Positions 9,730-22,438 of a stretch of 64,000 nucleotides of DNA are shown piece by piece. This stretch comes from Alitta virens. Its lineage: Eukaryota; Annelida; Polychaeta; Phyllodocida; Nereididae. Position 1 is the stretch's first letter; every line of letters begins with the position of its first letter. A program made the position numbers and the translations under genes. The DNA lies in NCBI GenBank assembly GCA_932294295.1, contig OW028582.1, positions 2,020,015 through 2,084,014 of the forward strand, given 5' to 3'. Below the pieces are notes generated by a model. It was not told the DNA's origin, did no database searches, and saw only the letters and a program-made list of their open reading frames with translations.

Positions 9730-9890
9730 CTTACCTGGCACAGGGGCTACCGTGATCCAGAAGGCGGTGCCCTCAGGGTGAGGCCCTTCCATTGCACTCA
9801 GGTTGGGCTGACGCCTGCGATCGCCCCAAATGTGGGTGACTCGGGTGCGTTATTTTTGTTAGTGGGGGACTGCGTTCGCGCTCTCCCCTG
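9727..9890 (+). ncRNA. U1 snRNA, copy 2 (native 5' flank displaced by element A1)
   Basis: By eye the 164-nt sequence matches copy 1. Only 9 bp of native 5' flank (AACTCAGGC) remains; upstream of that is the 3' end of retrotransposon A1. The normal U1 promoter, expected around -55 and further upstream, now lies about 4.3 kb away on the far side of A1. The RNA is intact, but its transcription is doubtful. Confidence 0.95.
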
Positions 9891-10047
9891 ATTCCTAATT
9901 GAACAGTAGTTTTTCAGTGATGGCTTCTGCAAACTCAATTGCACTGACCATCTCATGTACCAATGTCTTGTAGTGTAAAGGTCATTGGTTCCTCCTCCTT
10001 CTGCGGTAGTGTCAACACTGCCTCTCCAGTTGTGAGCCTGGTAGCTG

Positions 10048-11937
10048 ATTTTCATTCATACAAGAAATCCCCAGACAGCATTTCAAAATTGCATATCAAT
10101 TTGTTTATTAGCATTTCAGTGCTGCATTAATACCATTGAGAGTAATAGTGTAGGCCAACAACTGTCAGAAAAATTACCTAAATAGAAAACACTTTCTCAA
10201 ACTACTTGCCATTGTGCTAACAGCAATTCTATATTTGCGCCACCATTTACTGAAAAGGAGGTGATTGAAGAAATCAATAGATTAAAAGGAAAAAAATCCA
10301 TTGGATATTATGACATTCCAGTAAACAATTTTATATCATGTAAAAATATATTGGCAAAACCGCTGGTCAGATTGTTTAATATGAGTATTGACCAAGGAAA
10401 ATTTCCTAGCATACTTAAAGTAGCTCGCGTACTACCAGTATATCAAAATGATGTAAAGCATATTGAAACAATTATAGACCAATAAATATTTTAAACTGTA
10501 TCAGTAAGGTTTTTAGAAAGACTTATGCACAAAAGATTGTATATTTTCCTTCATAAGTTTGACATATTGTACCCTTTTCAATTTGGTTTAAGACCTAAAC
10601 ATTCAACCAGTTTGACATTGATTGGAGTCATTGAGAGAATAAGAAGTGTGTTAGACACTGGTGATAATGCCATAGGAATATGTCTAGATATAAAAAAGGC
10701 ATTTGACAGTTGATCATCAAATACTAATGAGTAAATTATATCATTATGGTATAAGAGGATAAGCATACAAATGGTTCAGTTGCTACTTGACTAACAGATT
10801 TCAATTTGTTAGATTAAATAATTATATTTCAAATTTTGGCAAAGTAGAAACAGGTGAACCACAAGGATCAGTCCTTGGACCTTTACTCAGTCTACATTAA
10901 TGATATTGGTGGCTATACATGCAAGTTAAATGCAAAATATTGTTGTTCGCTGATGATGCTAACTTCTTACATATTTGTAAAAGCATACATGATCTGCACA
11001 GACAATCTGAAATTCTATTGACAAAACTATCAGAACGGATCATATCCCATAAGTTATCACTGAATGTTTTCAAAACAAATCATTGCATATTTCAAAGAAC
11101 CAAAACCAAATTGTCAGATGAATATGACCATATGAAAATTGGAAATGACAATATCTATTGAGTATCAGCAGTAAAATACCTAGGAGTAGTGACTAATGAT
11201 AAACTGTTATAATACTCTCATATTGAAAAGTTAATGCGGTCTCTTGTAAAAATTGCCATCATTTTTTAAATGATAAAATACCATGTACCTCATGAATGTA
11301 AGAAACAGCTGTATTATGCTTATGTTTATAGTAAAATTATCTATGGGATAGAGGTCTGCGGCAATATAAAGAGCTATCAATTAAATCAGCTACAAGTCTT
11401 GCAAAATCGGATATCAAAAATACTGTATAACAAAGACTGGTGGACTAACACTGAAGATTTACATAAGGAAATAGCAGTCTTGAAAATCAAAGATATAACT
11501 AAATTATGCAAGCTAAAATTTGTGCACAAATGGAAAAACAATGAAATACCTGATATTTTTTAGAACTTCATTCATGTATAGATATGAAATACACCAAATG
11601 AACACAAGAAATTCATGTAAATTACATGTGCCTAAATATAACACAAAAAGATATGGTGGAGGCGCTCTATATTATTTATGTGCTAAAAGGTTTAATGAAC
11701 TGCCGACAAAACTCACTAATTTGAAAAATTTTAAACAATTTAATATCAAGTTCAGAGTCTTTTATATAGATAAATATTAATTCATTCGATTGCATGCATT
11801 GAATATGATTGACGTTGTTGTTTAATCTTGTAAATATATATAACCGTATACATATATAGGGTGTCAACACTGATTGGCTTTGGCCTTTTTGACATCCTAC
11901 CTTTTTTTGTGAAATAAAAATTGGAATTGAAATGAAT
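10048..11937 (+). pseudogene. Non-LTR RT remnant, array unit 2
   Basis: Standard-length copy without the flank insertion. It has the same stops as the copy at 2550-4917, including the stop right after KKAFDS. Confidence 0.85.
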
Positions 11938-12427
11938 CCCAACTGAAATAAAAGGATGACAAAAACATATCATTGCAGGGGGCTATAGCCCCGGTTCAAT
12001 TTCTCTTTACACTTTAATTGTGCCATTACCAAGCTCATTCAAATGTTGGTCATGCCTATTAAACAGCCCAAACAAGCATTTCATAAGAAACTTGCAATCT
12101 CATGTGATTCTGTGTTGGGACATTCACAGCCAGCTGTAGACTGAATATAGGTGGCACCACATGTCGCACTGTTCATGAGGCATGCTGTATATGCTACATT
12201 TATGCAGTTTGAGAAGGCCTCCTGCATTTCTCTTCACAGCAATAGCCAGGCAAAGTGCATTAAGTGTTTGCAAAACATTAGCCAAATCATAATTTAGATC
12301 ATTCCAAGCAGTGATCTAGCCACTTCAATCTCTATGCTTATTTGAAGATCTGTAAATGCTCCAATGGCGAACCAGCACTCTGGCAGGCATCTCTTTGATA
12401 TGACCTGCAGTCTGAAGCAACTCAGGC

Positions 12428-12590
12428 ATACTTACCTGGCACAGGGGCTACCGTGATCCAGAAGGCGGTGCCCTCAGGGTGAGGCCCTCCATTGCACTCA
12501 GGTTGGGCTGACGCCTGCGATCGCCCCAAATGTGGGTGACTCGGGTGCGTTATTTTTGTTAGTGGGGGACTGCGTTCGCGCTCTCCCCTG
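12428..12590 (+). ncRNA. U1 snRNA, copy 3 (1-nt deletion, native 5' flank)
   Basis: It matches copy 1 except for one missing T in the stem-loop II region (GAGGCCCTCC instead of GAGGCCCTTCC), giving 163 nt. The native promoter flank is present. The deletion lies at the base of the U1A-binding hairpin, so this may be a variant or a mildly defective U1. Confidence 0.95.
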
Positions 12591-12747
12591 ATTCCTAATT
12601 GAACAGTAGTTTTTCAGTGATGGCTTCTGCAAACTCAATTGCACTGACCATCTCATGTACCAATGTCTTGTAGTGTAAAGGTCATTGGTTCCTCCTCCTT
12701 CTGCGGTAGTGTCAACACTGCCTCTCCAGTTGTGAGCCTGGTAGCTG

Positions 12748-14637
12748 ATTTTCATTCATACAAGAAATCCCCAGACAGCATTTCAAAATTGCATATCAAT
12801 TTGTTTATTAGCATTTCAGTGCTGCATTAATACCATTGAGAGTAATAGTGTAGGCCAACAACTGTCAGAAAAATTACCTAAATAGAAAACACTTTCTCAA
12901 ACTACTTGCCATTGTGCTAACAGCAATTCTATATTTGCGCCACCATTTACTGAAAAGGAGGTGATTGAAGAAATCAATAGATTAAAAGGAAAAAAATCCA
13001 TTGGATATTATGACATTCCAGTAAACAATTTTATATCATGTAAAAATATATTGGCAAAACCGCTGGTCAGATTGTTTAATATGAGTATTGACCAAGGAAA
13101 ATTTCCTAGCATACTTAAAGTAGCTCGCGTACTACCAGTATATCAAAATGATGTAAAGCATATTGAAACAATTATAGACCAATAAATATTTTAAACTGTA
13201 TCAGTAAGGTTTTTAGAAAGACTTATGCACAAAAGATTGTATATTTTCCTTCATAAGTTTGACATATTGTACCCTTTTCAATTTGGTTTAAGACCTAAAC
13301 ATTCAACCAGTTTGACATTGATTGGAGTCATTGAGAGAATAAGAAGTGTGTTAGACACTGGTGATAATGCCATAGGAATATGTCTAGATATAAAAAAGGC
13401 ATTTGACAGTTGATCATCAAATACTAATGAGTAAATTATATCATTATGGTATAAGAGGATAAGCATACAAATGGTTCAGTTGCTACTTGACTAACAGATT
13501 TCAATTTGTTAGATTAAATAATTATATTTCAAATTTTGGCAAAGTAGAAACAGGTGAACCACAAGGATCAGTCCTTGGACCTTTACTCAGTCTACATTAA
13601 TGATATTGGTGGCTATACATGCAAGTTAAATGCAAAATATTGTTGTTCGCTGATGATGCTAACTTCTTACATATTTCTAAAAGCATACATGATCTGCAAA
13701 GACAATCTGAAATTCTATTGACAAAACTATCAGAACGGATCATATCCCATAAGTTATCACTGAATGTTTTCAAAACAAATCATTGCATATTTCAAAGAAC
13801 CAAAACCAAATTGTCAGATGAATATGACCATATGAAAATTGGAAATGACAATATCTATTGAGTATCAGCAGTAAAATACCTAGGAGTAGTGACTAATGAT
13901 AAACTGTTATAATACTCTCATATTGAAAAGTTAATGCGGTCTCTTGTAAAAATTGCCATCATTTTTTAAATGATAAAATACCATGTACCTCATGAATGTA
14001 AGAAACAGCTGTATTATGCTTATGTTTATAGTAAAATTATCTATGGGATAGAGGTCTGCGGCAATATAAAGAGCTATCAATTAAATCAGCTACAAGTCTT
14101 GCAAAATCGGATATCAAAAATACTGTATAACAAAGACTGGTGGACTAACACTGAAGATTTACATAAGGAAATAGCAGTCTTGAAAATCAAAGATATAACT
14201 AAATTATGCAAGCTAAAATTTGTGCACAAATGGAAAAACAATGAAATACCTGATATTTTTTAGAACTTCATTCATGTATAGATATGAAATACACCAAATG
14301 AACACAAGAAATTCATGTAAATTACATGTGCCTAAATATAACATAGAAAGATATGGTGGAGGCGCTCTATATTATTTATGTGCTAAAAGGTTTAATGAAC
14401 TGCCGACAAAACTCACTAATTTGAAAAATTTTAAACAATTAAATATCAAGTTCAGAGTCTTTTATATAGATAAATATTAATTCATTCGATTGCATGCATT
14501 GAATATGATTGACGTTGTTGTTTAATCTTGTAAATATATATAACTGTATACATATATAGGGTGTCAACACTGATTGGCTTTGGCTTTTTTGACATCCTAC
14601 CTTTTTTTGTGAAATAAAAATTGGAATTGAAATGAAT
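12748..14637 (+). pseudogene. Non-LTR RT remnant, array unit 3
   Basis: Standard-length copy with a few private changes, for example HISKSIHDLQRQ in the palm C region and KYNIERYGGG near the end. Disabling stops as in the other units. Confidence 0.85.
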
Positions 14638-15127
14638 CCCAACTGAAATAAAAGGATGACAAAAACATATCATTGCAGGGGGCTATAGCCCCGGTTCAAT
14701 TTCTCTTTACACTTCAATTGTGCCATTACCAAGCTCATTCAAATGTTGGTCATGCCTATTAAACAGCCCAAACAAGCATTTCATAAGAAACTTGCAATCT
14801 CATGTGATTCTGTGTTGGGACATTCACAGCCAGCTGTAGACTGAATATAGGTGGCACCACATGTCGCACTGTTCATGAGGCATGCTGTATATGCTACATT
14901 TATGCAGTTTGAGAAGGCCTCCTGCATTTCTCTTCACAGCAATAGCCAGGCAAAGTGCATTAAGTGTTTGCAAAACATTAGCCAAATCATAATTTAGATC
15001 ATTCCAAGCAGTGATCTAGCCACTTCAATCTCTGTGCTTATTTGAAGATCTGTAAATGCTCCAATGGCGAACCAGCACTCTGGCAGGCATCTCTTTGATA
15101 TGACCTGCAGTCTGAAGCAACTCAGGC

Positions 15128-15291
15128 ATACTTACCTGGCACAGGGGCTACCGTGATCCAGAAGGCGGTGCCCTCAGGGTGAGGCCCTTCCATTGCACTC
15201 AGGTTGGGCTGACGCCTGCGATCGCCCCAAATGTGGGTGACTCGGGTGCGTTATTTTTGTTAGTGGGGGACTGCGTTCGCGCTCTCCCCTG
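15128..15291 (+). ncRNA. U1 snRNA, copy 4 (native 5' flank)
   Basis: A 164-nt copy that matches copy 1 by eye: 5' splice-site-pairing end, both protein-binding loops, Sm site and terminal hairpin. The 5' flank is the undisturbed array sequence. Confidence 0.96.
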
Positions 15292-15448
15292 ATTCCTAAT
15301 TGAACAGTAGTTTTTCAGTGATGGCTTCTGCAAACTCAATTGCACTGACCATCTCATGTACCAATGTCTTGTAGTGTAAAGGTCATTGGTTCCTCCTCCT
15401 TCTGCGGTAGTGTCAACACTGCCTCTCCAGTTGTGAGCCTGGTAGCTG

Positions 15449-17338
15449 ATTTTCATTCATACAAGAAATCCCCAGACAGCATTTCAAAATTGCATATCAA
15501 TTTGTTTATTAGCATTTCAGTGCTGCATTAATACCATTGAGAGTAATAGTGTAGGCCAACAACTGTCAGAAAAATTACCTAAATAGAAAACACTTTCTCA
15601 AACTACTTGCCATTGTGCTAACAGCAATTCTATATTTGCGCCACCATTTACTGAAAAGGAGGTGATTGAAGAAATCAATAGATTAAAAGGAAAAAAATCC
15701 ATTGGATATTATGACATTCCAGTAAACAATTTTATATCATGTAAAAATATATTGGCAAAACCGCTGGTCAGATTGTTTAATATGAGTATTGACCAAGGAA
15801 AATTTCCTAGCATACTTAAAGTAGCTCGCATACTACCAGTATATCAAAATGATGTAAAGCATATTGAAACAATTATAGACCAATAAATATTTTAAACTGT
15901 ATCAGTAAGGTTTTTAGAAAGACTTATGCACAAAAGATTGTATATTTTCCTTCATAAGTTTGACATATTGTACCCTTTTCAATTTGGTTTAAGACCTAAA
16001 CATTCAACCAGTTTGACATTGATTGGAGTCATTGAGAGAATAAGAAGTGTGTTAGACACTGGTGATAATGCCATAGGAATATGTCTAGATATAAAAAAGG
16101 CATTTGACAGTTGATCATCAAATACTAATGAGTAAATTATATCATTATGGTATAAGAGGATAAGCATACAAATGGTTCAGTTGCTACTTGACTAACAGAT
16201 TTCAATTTGTTAGATTAAATAATTATATTTCAAATTTTGGCAAAGTAGAAACAGGTGAACCACAAGGATCAGTCCTTGGACCTTTACTCAGTCTACATTA
16301 ATGATATTGGTGGCTATACATGCAAGTTAAATGCAAAATATTGTTGTTCGCTGATGATGCTAACTTCTTACATATTTCTAAAAGCATACATGATCTGCAC
16401 AGACAATCTGAAATTCTATTGACAAAACTATCAGAACGGATCATATCCCATAAGTTATCACTGAATGTTTTCAAAACAAATCATTGCATATTTCAAAGAA
16501 CCAAAACCAAATTGTCAGATGAATATGACCATATGAAAATTGGAAATGACAATATCTATTGAGTATCAGCAGTAAAATACCTAGGAGTAGTGACTAATGA
16601 TAAACTGTTATAATACTCTCATATTGAAAAGTTAATGCGGTCTCTTGTAAAAATTGCCATCATTTTTTAAATGATAAAATACCATGTACCTCATGAATGT
16701 AAGAAACAGCTGTATTATGCTTATGTTTATAGTAAAATTATCTATGGGATAGAGGTCTGCGGCAATATAAAGAGCTATCAATTAAATCAGCTACAAGTCT
16801 TGCAAAATCGGATATCAAAAATACTGTATAACAAAGACTGGTGGACTAACACTGAAGATTTACATAAGGAAATAGCAGTCTTGAAAATCAAAGATATAAC
16901 TAAATTATGCAAGCTAAAATTTGTGCACAAATGGAAAAACAATGAAATACCTGATATTTTTTAGAACTTCATTCATGTATAGATATGAAATACACCAAAT
17001 GAACACAAGAAATTCATGTAAATTACATGTGCCTAAATATAACACAAAAAGATATGGTGGAGGCGCTCTATATTATTTATGTGCTAAAAGGTTTAATGAA
17101 CTGCCGACAAAACTCACTAATTTGAAAAATTTTAAACAATTCAATATCAAGTTCAGAGTCTTTTATATAGATAAATATTAATTCATTCGATTGCATGCAT
17201 TGAATATGATTGACGTTGTTGTTTAATCTTGTAAATATATATAACTGTATACATATATAGGGTGTCAACACTGATTGGCTTTGGCCTTTTTGACATCCTA
17301 CCTTTTTTTGTGAAATAAAAATTGGAATTGAAATGAAT
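15449..17338 (+). pseudogene. Non-LTR RT remnant, array unit 4
   Basis: Standard-length copy. It shares the HISKSIHDL variant with unit 3 only, which fits recent exchange between neighbouring units. Confidence 0.85.
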
Positions 17339-17819
17339 CCCAACTGAAATAAAAGGATGACAAAAACATATCATTGCAGGGGGCTATAGCCCCGGTTCAA
17401 TTTCTCTTTACACTTCAATTGTGCCATTACCAAGCTCATTCAAATGTTGGTCATGCCTATTAAACAGCCCAAACAAGCATTTCATAAGAAACTTGCAATC
17501 TCATGTGATTCTGTGTTGGGACATTCACAGCCAGCTGTAGACTGAATATAGGTGGCACCACATGTCGCACTGTTCATGAGGCATGCTGTATATGCTACAT
17601 TTATGCAGTTTGAGAAGGCCTCCTGCATTTCTCTTCACAGCAATAGCCAGGCAAAGTGCATTAAGTGTTTGCAAAACATTAGCCAAATCATAATTTAGAT
17701 CATTCCAAGCAGTGATCTAGCCACTTCAATCTCTGTGCTTATTTGAAGATCTGTAAATGCTCCAATGGCGAACCAGCACTCTGGCAGGCATCTCTTTGAT
17801 ATGACCTGCAGTCTGAAGC

Positions 17820-17830
17820 AACTCAGGCAT
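17820..17830 (+). other. Target-site copy left of the solo B end
   Basis: AACTCAGGCAT at the end of an intact U1 5' flank. It recurs at 17984-17994 and 22748-22758. Confidence 0.9.
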
Positions 17831-17983
17831 GTCCTTGATGCACACTGGGACCCGAGCCTCCCTGACCCAGTCAGTTGGCTCGGGCTCCTGACCCAATAAA
17901 ACTAAGACGATGAAGCAGCTGATTTCAGCTGGAACCCGTCCCCCCCGGCCCTTCGGGCCGGTTTTGTTACTTTTTTTATGTAT
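17831..17983 (+). mobile_element. Solo 3' end of family B (heavily 5'-truncated insertion)
   Basis: About 153 bp that match the 3' terminus of the full B element (22593-22747) with few differences, flanked on both sides by AACTCAGGCAT. This is a short, 5'-truncated product of target-primed reverse transcription. The segment contains two hairpins: CAGCTGATTTCAGCTG and CCGGCCCTTCGGGCCGG. They are plausible RNA signals for the element's RT. Confidence 0.9.
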
Positions 17984-17994
17984 AACTCAGGCAT
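17984..17994 (+). other. Middle target-site copy between the solo B end and full B
   Basis: AACTCAGGCAT is both the right duplication of the solo insertion and the left duplication of full B. It shows that the regenerated site was used a second time. Confidence 0.9.
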
Positions 17995-18125
17995 TATCAC
18001 TCAGGTACCCATCTCCCCAGCAGATGAACCCACTGAGGAACCAATGGATGGAGACTTTCAACTTGTTACAAACCAGAGGAAACGCACTCGTTCCTCCAAT
18101 AGTGCCCAATCGGATGACTCATCCC
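17995..18125 (+). pseudogene. Family B ORF1 middle fragment, displaced to the 5' end
   Basis: Sense-strand coding for PISPADEPTEEPMDGDFQ and RKRTRSS matches the A ORF1 stretch PITTEPTQQPEEMEGDFQ and KRTRSS. In A this segment follows the N-terminal part; here it opens the element. The right edge, near 18110-18140, is uncertain. Confidence 0.7.
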
Positions 18126-18700
18126 CTGCCACTGAATCCCCCAGGGGAATGGGGATGGCACTGGAGTGGGAGGAGGAGGGTAAACAAACAGGGACAATTG
18201 GGGAAGGGAGAGAATTATTATAATTGTTTGACTTGCCCGAGTCCACTGCAGTTGCAATGGACTTAGTTGAAGTTCCATTTTCGGAGGGTTTCTTGATCAT
18301 GGATGCAAGTACTGGAAACAGAAGGATGGCCATGTCCAGTCTGCTTTCTTTCCTCATCTTCCCAATCCATTCGTGGGCAGCAGCAACCTTACCCAGCTTC
18401 TCTGAAATCGAATCAAATGATTTGTTGAGAGGGGAATTCCCAGAAGAGTGGGAATCAGTAGAGGTGGGTTTGGGATGGGATGGCTTAATTAGGGAGTCCT
18501 TTTTCCGGGCCACGGTTTTAGTAGATACCGGTGCATCTACTAGTTTAATGGAGATAGGTTTCGGCTTCTTGAAGTCCTTGGAAGAAGCAGAATTGGCACC
18601 TTTACCGGGAGCTCCGGCGCGGGCCGCCATCTTGGAATTCGCTGAAAAAGTAAACAAAGTCGAAAATCAGTGTCGTAAAAACCAAGAAGACTTCTTCTTC
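18126..18700 (-). pseudogene. Inverted 5' UTR and N-terminal ORF1 fragment of family B
   Basis: Read on the minus strand, this codes from AAGATGGCGGCCCGC (near 18633) for MAARAGAPGKGANS. It continues through a basic Ser/Pro-rich stretch, a possible helix (LNKSFDSISEKLGKV) and RLDMAILLFPVL, then a VDSGK and SLPSPIVPV region. The last parts match the 5' coding remnants of the A copies: RMDMALLLFPEL in A1, VDTGKRSLPTPL in A2. It is therefore the element's own ORF1 N-terminus, turned around, not an independent antisense gene. It shows that a full ORF1 is about 150 residues longer than the 395 seen in A. Confidence 0.7.
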
Positions 18701-19616
18701 CCCCTCTCCCTCTCCCTCCCTCCCTCCCAAACCTAAAATTTCTCCTCTCTTTACTTGTATTGCAGAGGATGCACACTCAGCCAAGATTTTTCTTGAGCTG
18801 AGAAAACACATTAAATACTCTAACAAGACCCAGGCTGGGAGCCTCCTCATTTACCCCAAGACTGCTGAGGACTCCAACACCCTCCTAAACCTTAATCTTC
18901 CAGGTTGTACAATCCGGGAGACCAAAGGTTCTACTAGGAGGAATCCTACAACACAAGAAGACTTTACTATTGTTGTTGTAGGTGTCCACACCAAGTACAC
19001 TGACTCTGATTTTTCTTCAATCACAGGCCTTTCCAGATGCCAGAGGATGCAGAGTGCAGCACTTGGCCGTCCTACTAACAGGATCAGAGCCACTTGCTCC
19101 TCCATTGAACAAAAAACTGAATTAATAAACAATGGACTTTTATTTGATTTCAGAAAACTTCAAGTTGAAGAATATCGAACAAGAAGACCTCTACAATGTG
19201 CCAAGTGCCAATCCTTTGGGCACAGAGCTGACACTTGTCAAAATGACATCAAGTGTAAGCGATGTGGCCTAGGGCATGGGCACAAGGAATGTGCTGCTCC
19301 TCCCGAGCAGCCTTCCTGCACTAACTGCAGTGGCCAGCATCCTGCTTCCTTCTCCGGCTGCCCCAGCTACAAGGAAGCACTGATGAACAAGAGATCCAAG
19401 GAATCTGCCACCACCCAGAAAATCTCCCCCCCCCCCCCCGCCAACCTCCTGGATGCCACCAGGATAGCAGCTTGCATCTCGCAAGTTCTATCCAAGATCC
19501 TTACTCCTCTCCATCCAGAGACCTCAGAAGACACCATACTTGAAATCATCTCGGTAACTGTATCTACCATGTACAAAGTTAGTATGTCACCAAAACTCAT
19601 TAAATCACTCTACTAA
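18701..19616 (+). pseudogene. Family B ORF1, C-terminal two thirds (disconnected from its N-terminus)
   Basis: The open frame carries KPKISPLFTCIAEDAHSAK, the gag-like core and three zinc knuckles (CAKCQSFGHRADTC, CKRCGLGHGHKEC, CTNCSGQHPASFSGC). It ends at TAA 50 bp before ORF2. It is colinear with A ORF1 but cut off from its N-terminus by the inverted block. The first ATG in frame is at 19047, giving 189 residues. A run of C near 19427-19438 could slip in sequencing. Confidence 0.85.
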
Positions 19617-19666
19617 CGTCTTACACCCCATCCCTCCACACCCAACCCTCCACTCTAACTACAGGT

Positions 19667-22438
19667 ATGGCCCATCTGATGCAGATTAACATCCAGCACA
19701 TCAGGGCAAAGCAGTTTACTCTCACACAGTATGCTGCTGAGACCTCACCCGACGTCCTCCTCCTCAACGAGACACATCTCCACCCAAACTGTCTCCCTAG
19801 CCGTATCCATGGATACAAGCTAGCCTCCAGGAAAGATGGAACTGAGGGCAAAGGTGGCGCCGCCATTTACTGCAAAGAAGATCTCCCCTTCTCCCACATT
19901 AACACTGATTTTTTCACACAGGATGTTGCAGCCATCACTCTAGCCATCCCCACCCTGGGTGAACTTGCCATCATCACCCACTATATCCCACCCTATTACA
20001 ACTCCCATATCACTAATGACCTTTTTCATTTCTTTTTAACTAAATACAGGCACTGCATTTTTCTAGGAGATTACAATGCCCACCACCCCTATATTAATAA
20101 CAGGACCTCTAATTCCAGAGGAAATGAACTTTATTCAATTTTACAGTCCAACCATCTCGAGCTGCTTAATGCCGGTGGAGCTTCAACCCACCTCAGCACT
20201 GCTAGAGCTACTTCAGCCCTCCTTGACCTAGCCATTGCTACCCCAGCAGTGGCTTCCAAGCTACAAGACCTCTGGGTTGGAGATGACATCGGCAGCGACC
20301 ATCTCCCCCTCCATATTACTTTACAGGGAAATTCCAGCCCACTACCCACCATCCAGATGGCTAGGAACCTCCGCCGAGCCAACTGGGACATCTTTAAACA
20401 GGAGATCACCACCAAAATTCTAATGTTTCAACCAACTGAAATCTCTAACTCTTTCATTGCAGATGAAGTAGTGGACTACCTTCATGATGTCCTTGAGACC
20501 TCCCTTGAGAAAGCCTGTCCTATCAGGCCTATCAAGAAGTGGGGTTTCAAGGTCTCTCATGAAACACTTCAACTGATCAGAGAAAAGCGGAGAGCCAGGC
20601 GACTCGCTCAGAGAAACCCTGGCTCCCTCATCATCCGCTCTGTCTACATGGCCATCAAACGTAGACTCGCTACTGCCATCAGCGAAGAGAGAAGGTCCCA
20701 GTGGAAAGCTGCCTGCGACTCGCTGGACTACAGAAATGCACCTGAGTTCTGGAAACAGTTCAAACGTCTAACCACCACCACAGGCGAACGCAAACCCCAA
20801 CGAGTCCTCCTTTCCACTGGTCGACCTTCAACTTCTGACCTGGACACAGCGAATGTCTTCGCTGATCATCTCCACAAAGTCCACCAGATCAACACAGCCC
20901 CACACTTCGACCAACAACACTTCCAGACAGTAACCGACTACGTCTCTGACCACCACCACCTCTTCACTCCCCAATGGGAAGTTGAAGACGAAGACGGTGA
21001 CGACCACGACTTACTACTTCGACTGTCTAGCACGGAGCTCCTGAGAATCCTATCTAAATGCAAGAACACCTCCCCTGGTGAAGACGGCATTGGATACGTG
21101 ATTCTCAAGCAGCTCCCAAATATTGGTCTGAAATTCATTTCTAAATTCTTTCACTTTCTTTTGCAGATAGGTTACTTCCCCACACTCTGGAAAGCTGCCA
21201 TTGGAGTGATGATCCCGAAATCTGGGAAGGATCCTCTCACTCCAGGGAACAATCGTCCCATCAGCCTGATCAGATGTCTGGGTAAGCTCCTAGAAAAAAC
21301 CATCTCATCCAAACAAATCTCCCATCTTACCATTTCAGATCAACTCAACCCCTGGCAGAGAGCCTATCTGCCCAGAAAAGAAGCCGGTGAACACCTACAC
21401 AGACTAGCTATGGAAGCTAAAACAGCCACCACCCACGGATGGACGACGGGAGCAATCTTTCTCGATGTCGAGAAGGCCTTCGACTCGGTATGGCAAGATG
21501 GTCTGCGTTATAAAGTCAGCCAGCTTGACATGCCAGTCAAGGTCAGACGGTTTCTCTCGTCATATCTCCATGACAGATCCATAGCTGTCAGAGTAGGCAA
21601 AACCACCTCAACACCAGTCCACCTGGAAGCTGGCACCCCCCAGGGTTCGGTACTCAGCCCCATTCTTTTCAATATTTTCGTTAACGATATTCCTTTCTCC
21701 CATTCAAACTCAGAAGCAGTCCAGGTTTCCCAGTATGCTGACGACCTTGCACTTTGGGTTTCTTTCAGAAACTCCAAACGTAACAACCACAGGGTCTTCA
21801 CTAAAATCCAAGCTGAGCTTCAAGATGCCTTGGACAAAATAGAATCCTGGTGCTGCAAATGGCGTATTAAACTTAATGCTTCCAAAACCCAATTTACCAT
21901 CTTTACAGGTCTTCGGCGCAAAGCCATTTCCACCCTCACCTTATTTAACACCCCAATTCAACTCTCAATTTCAGAAGTCAGCTTCCTCGGAGCTTAATTC
22001 CTCGGAAAGACCCTCAGTATGATCCATCACTGCAAGCTAAAACGCCGTGATGCCGAAAGGAGAATCAACTTGCTTCGTCGACTGAGTGGTACTGACTGGG
22101 GTTGCAGCTCTGAGACCCTTCTCCACTTATATAAAACTTTTATCCGCCCAATTCTAGAAACAGGTTACCCCACTACAATCCATGCCTCCAGAGCAGCTCT
22201 CCAACAACTCCAGATTGCCCAGAACAAAGCTCTTCGAGTTGCCCTTAAAATCAGATACACCCGAGGTACTTCTGCAATTACCATTTCAGAACTCCACAGA
22301 AGAGCCCAGCTGGATATGATTGAACCCAGACTCCATGCTCTCCATGCCAAATCACTCCTTAGGTACCAAGACTCCCCTCTCACTCTTCAACTAAATGACA
22401 GACTCTCCCATATCAGAAGATTTCCCCTCCCCTTCTAA
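19667..22438 (+). pseudogene. Family B ORF2: endonuclease/RT broken by one in-frame stop
   Basis: 776 residues are open from ATG 19667. They include endonuclease motifs (INIQHIRAKQF, LLLNETHLH, GDYNAHH, GSDHLPLH) and RT motifs (FLDVEKAFDSVW, GTPQGSVLSP, YADD). A TAA at 21995-21997 replaces the Lys codon of the A motif FLGGKF. The same frame then resumes to 22438 with the thumb-like C-terminus. The catalytic part is complete, but the product lacks about 146 residues, so the copy is probably defective in cis. Confidence 0.9.

Noticed and set aside
18058..18657. 199-residue minus-strand ORF as an independent host gene
   Set aside because: Its sequence matches the coding remnants at the 5' ends of A1 and A2, so it is an inverted ORF1 piece of B.
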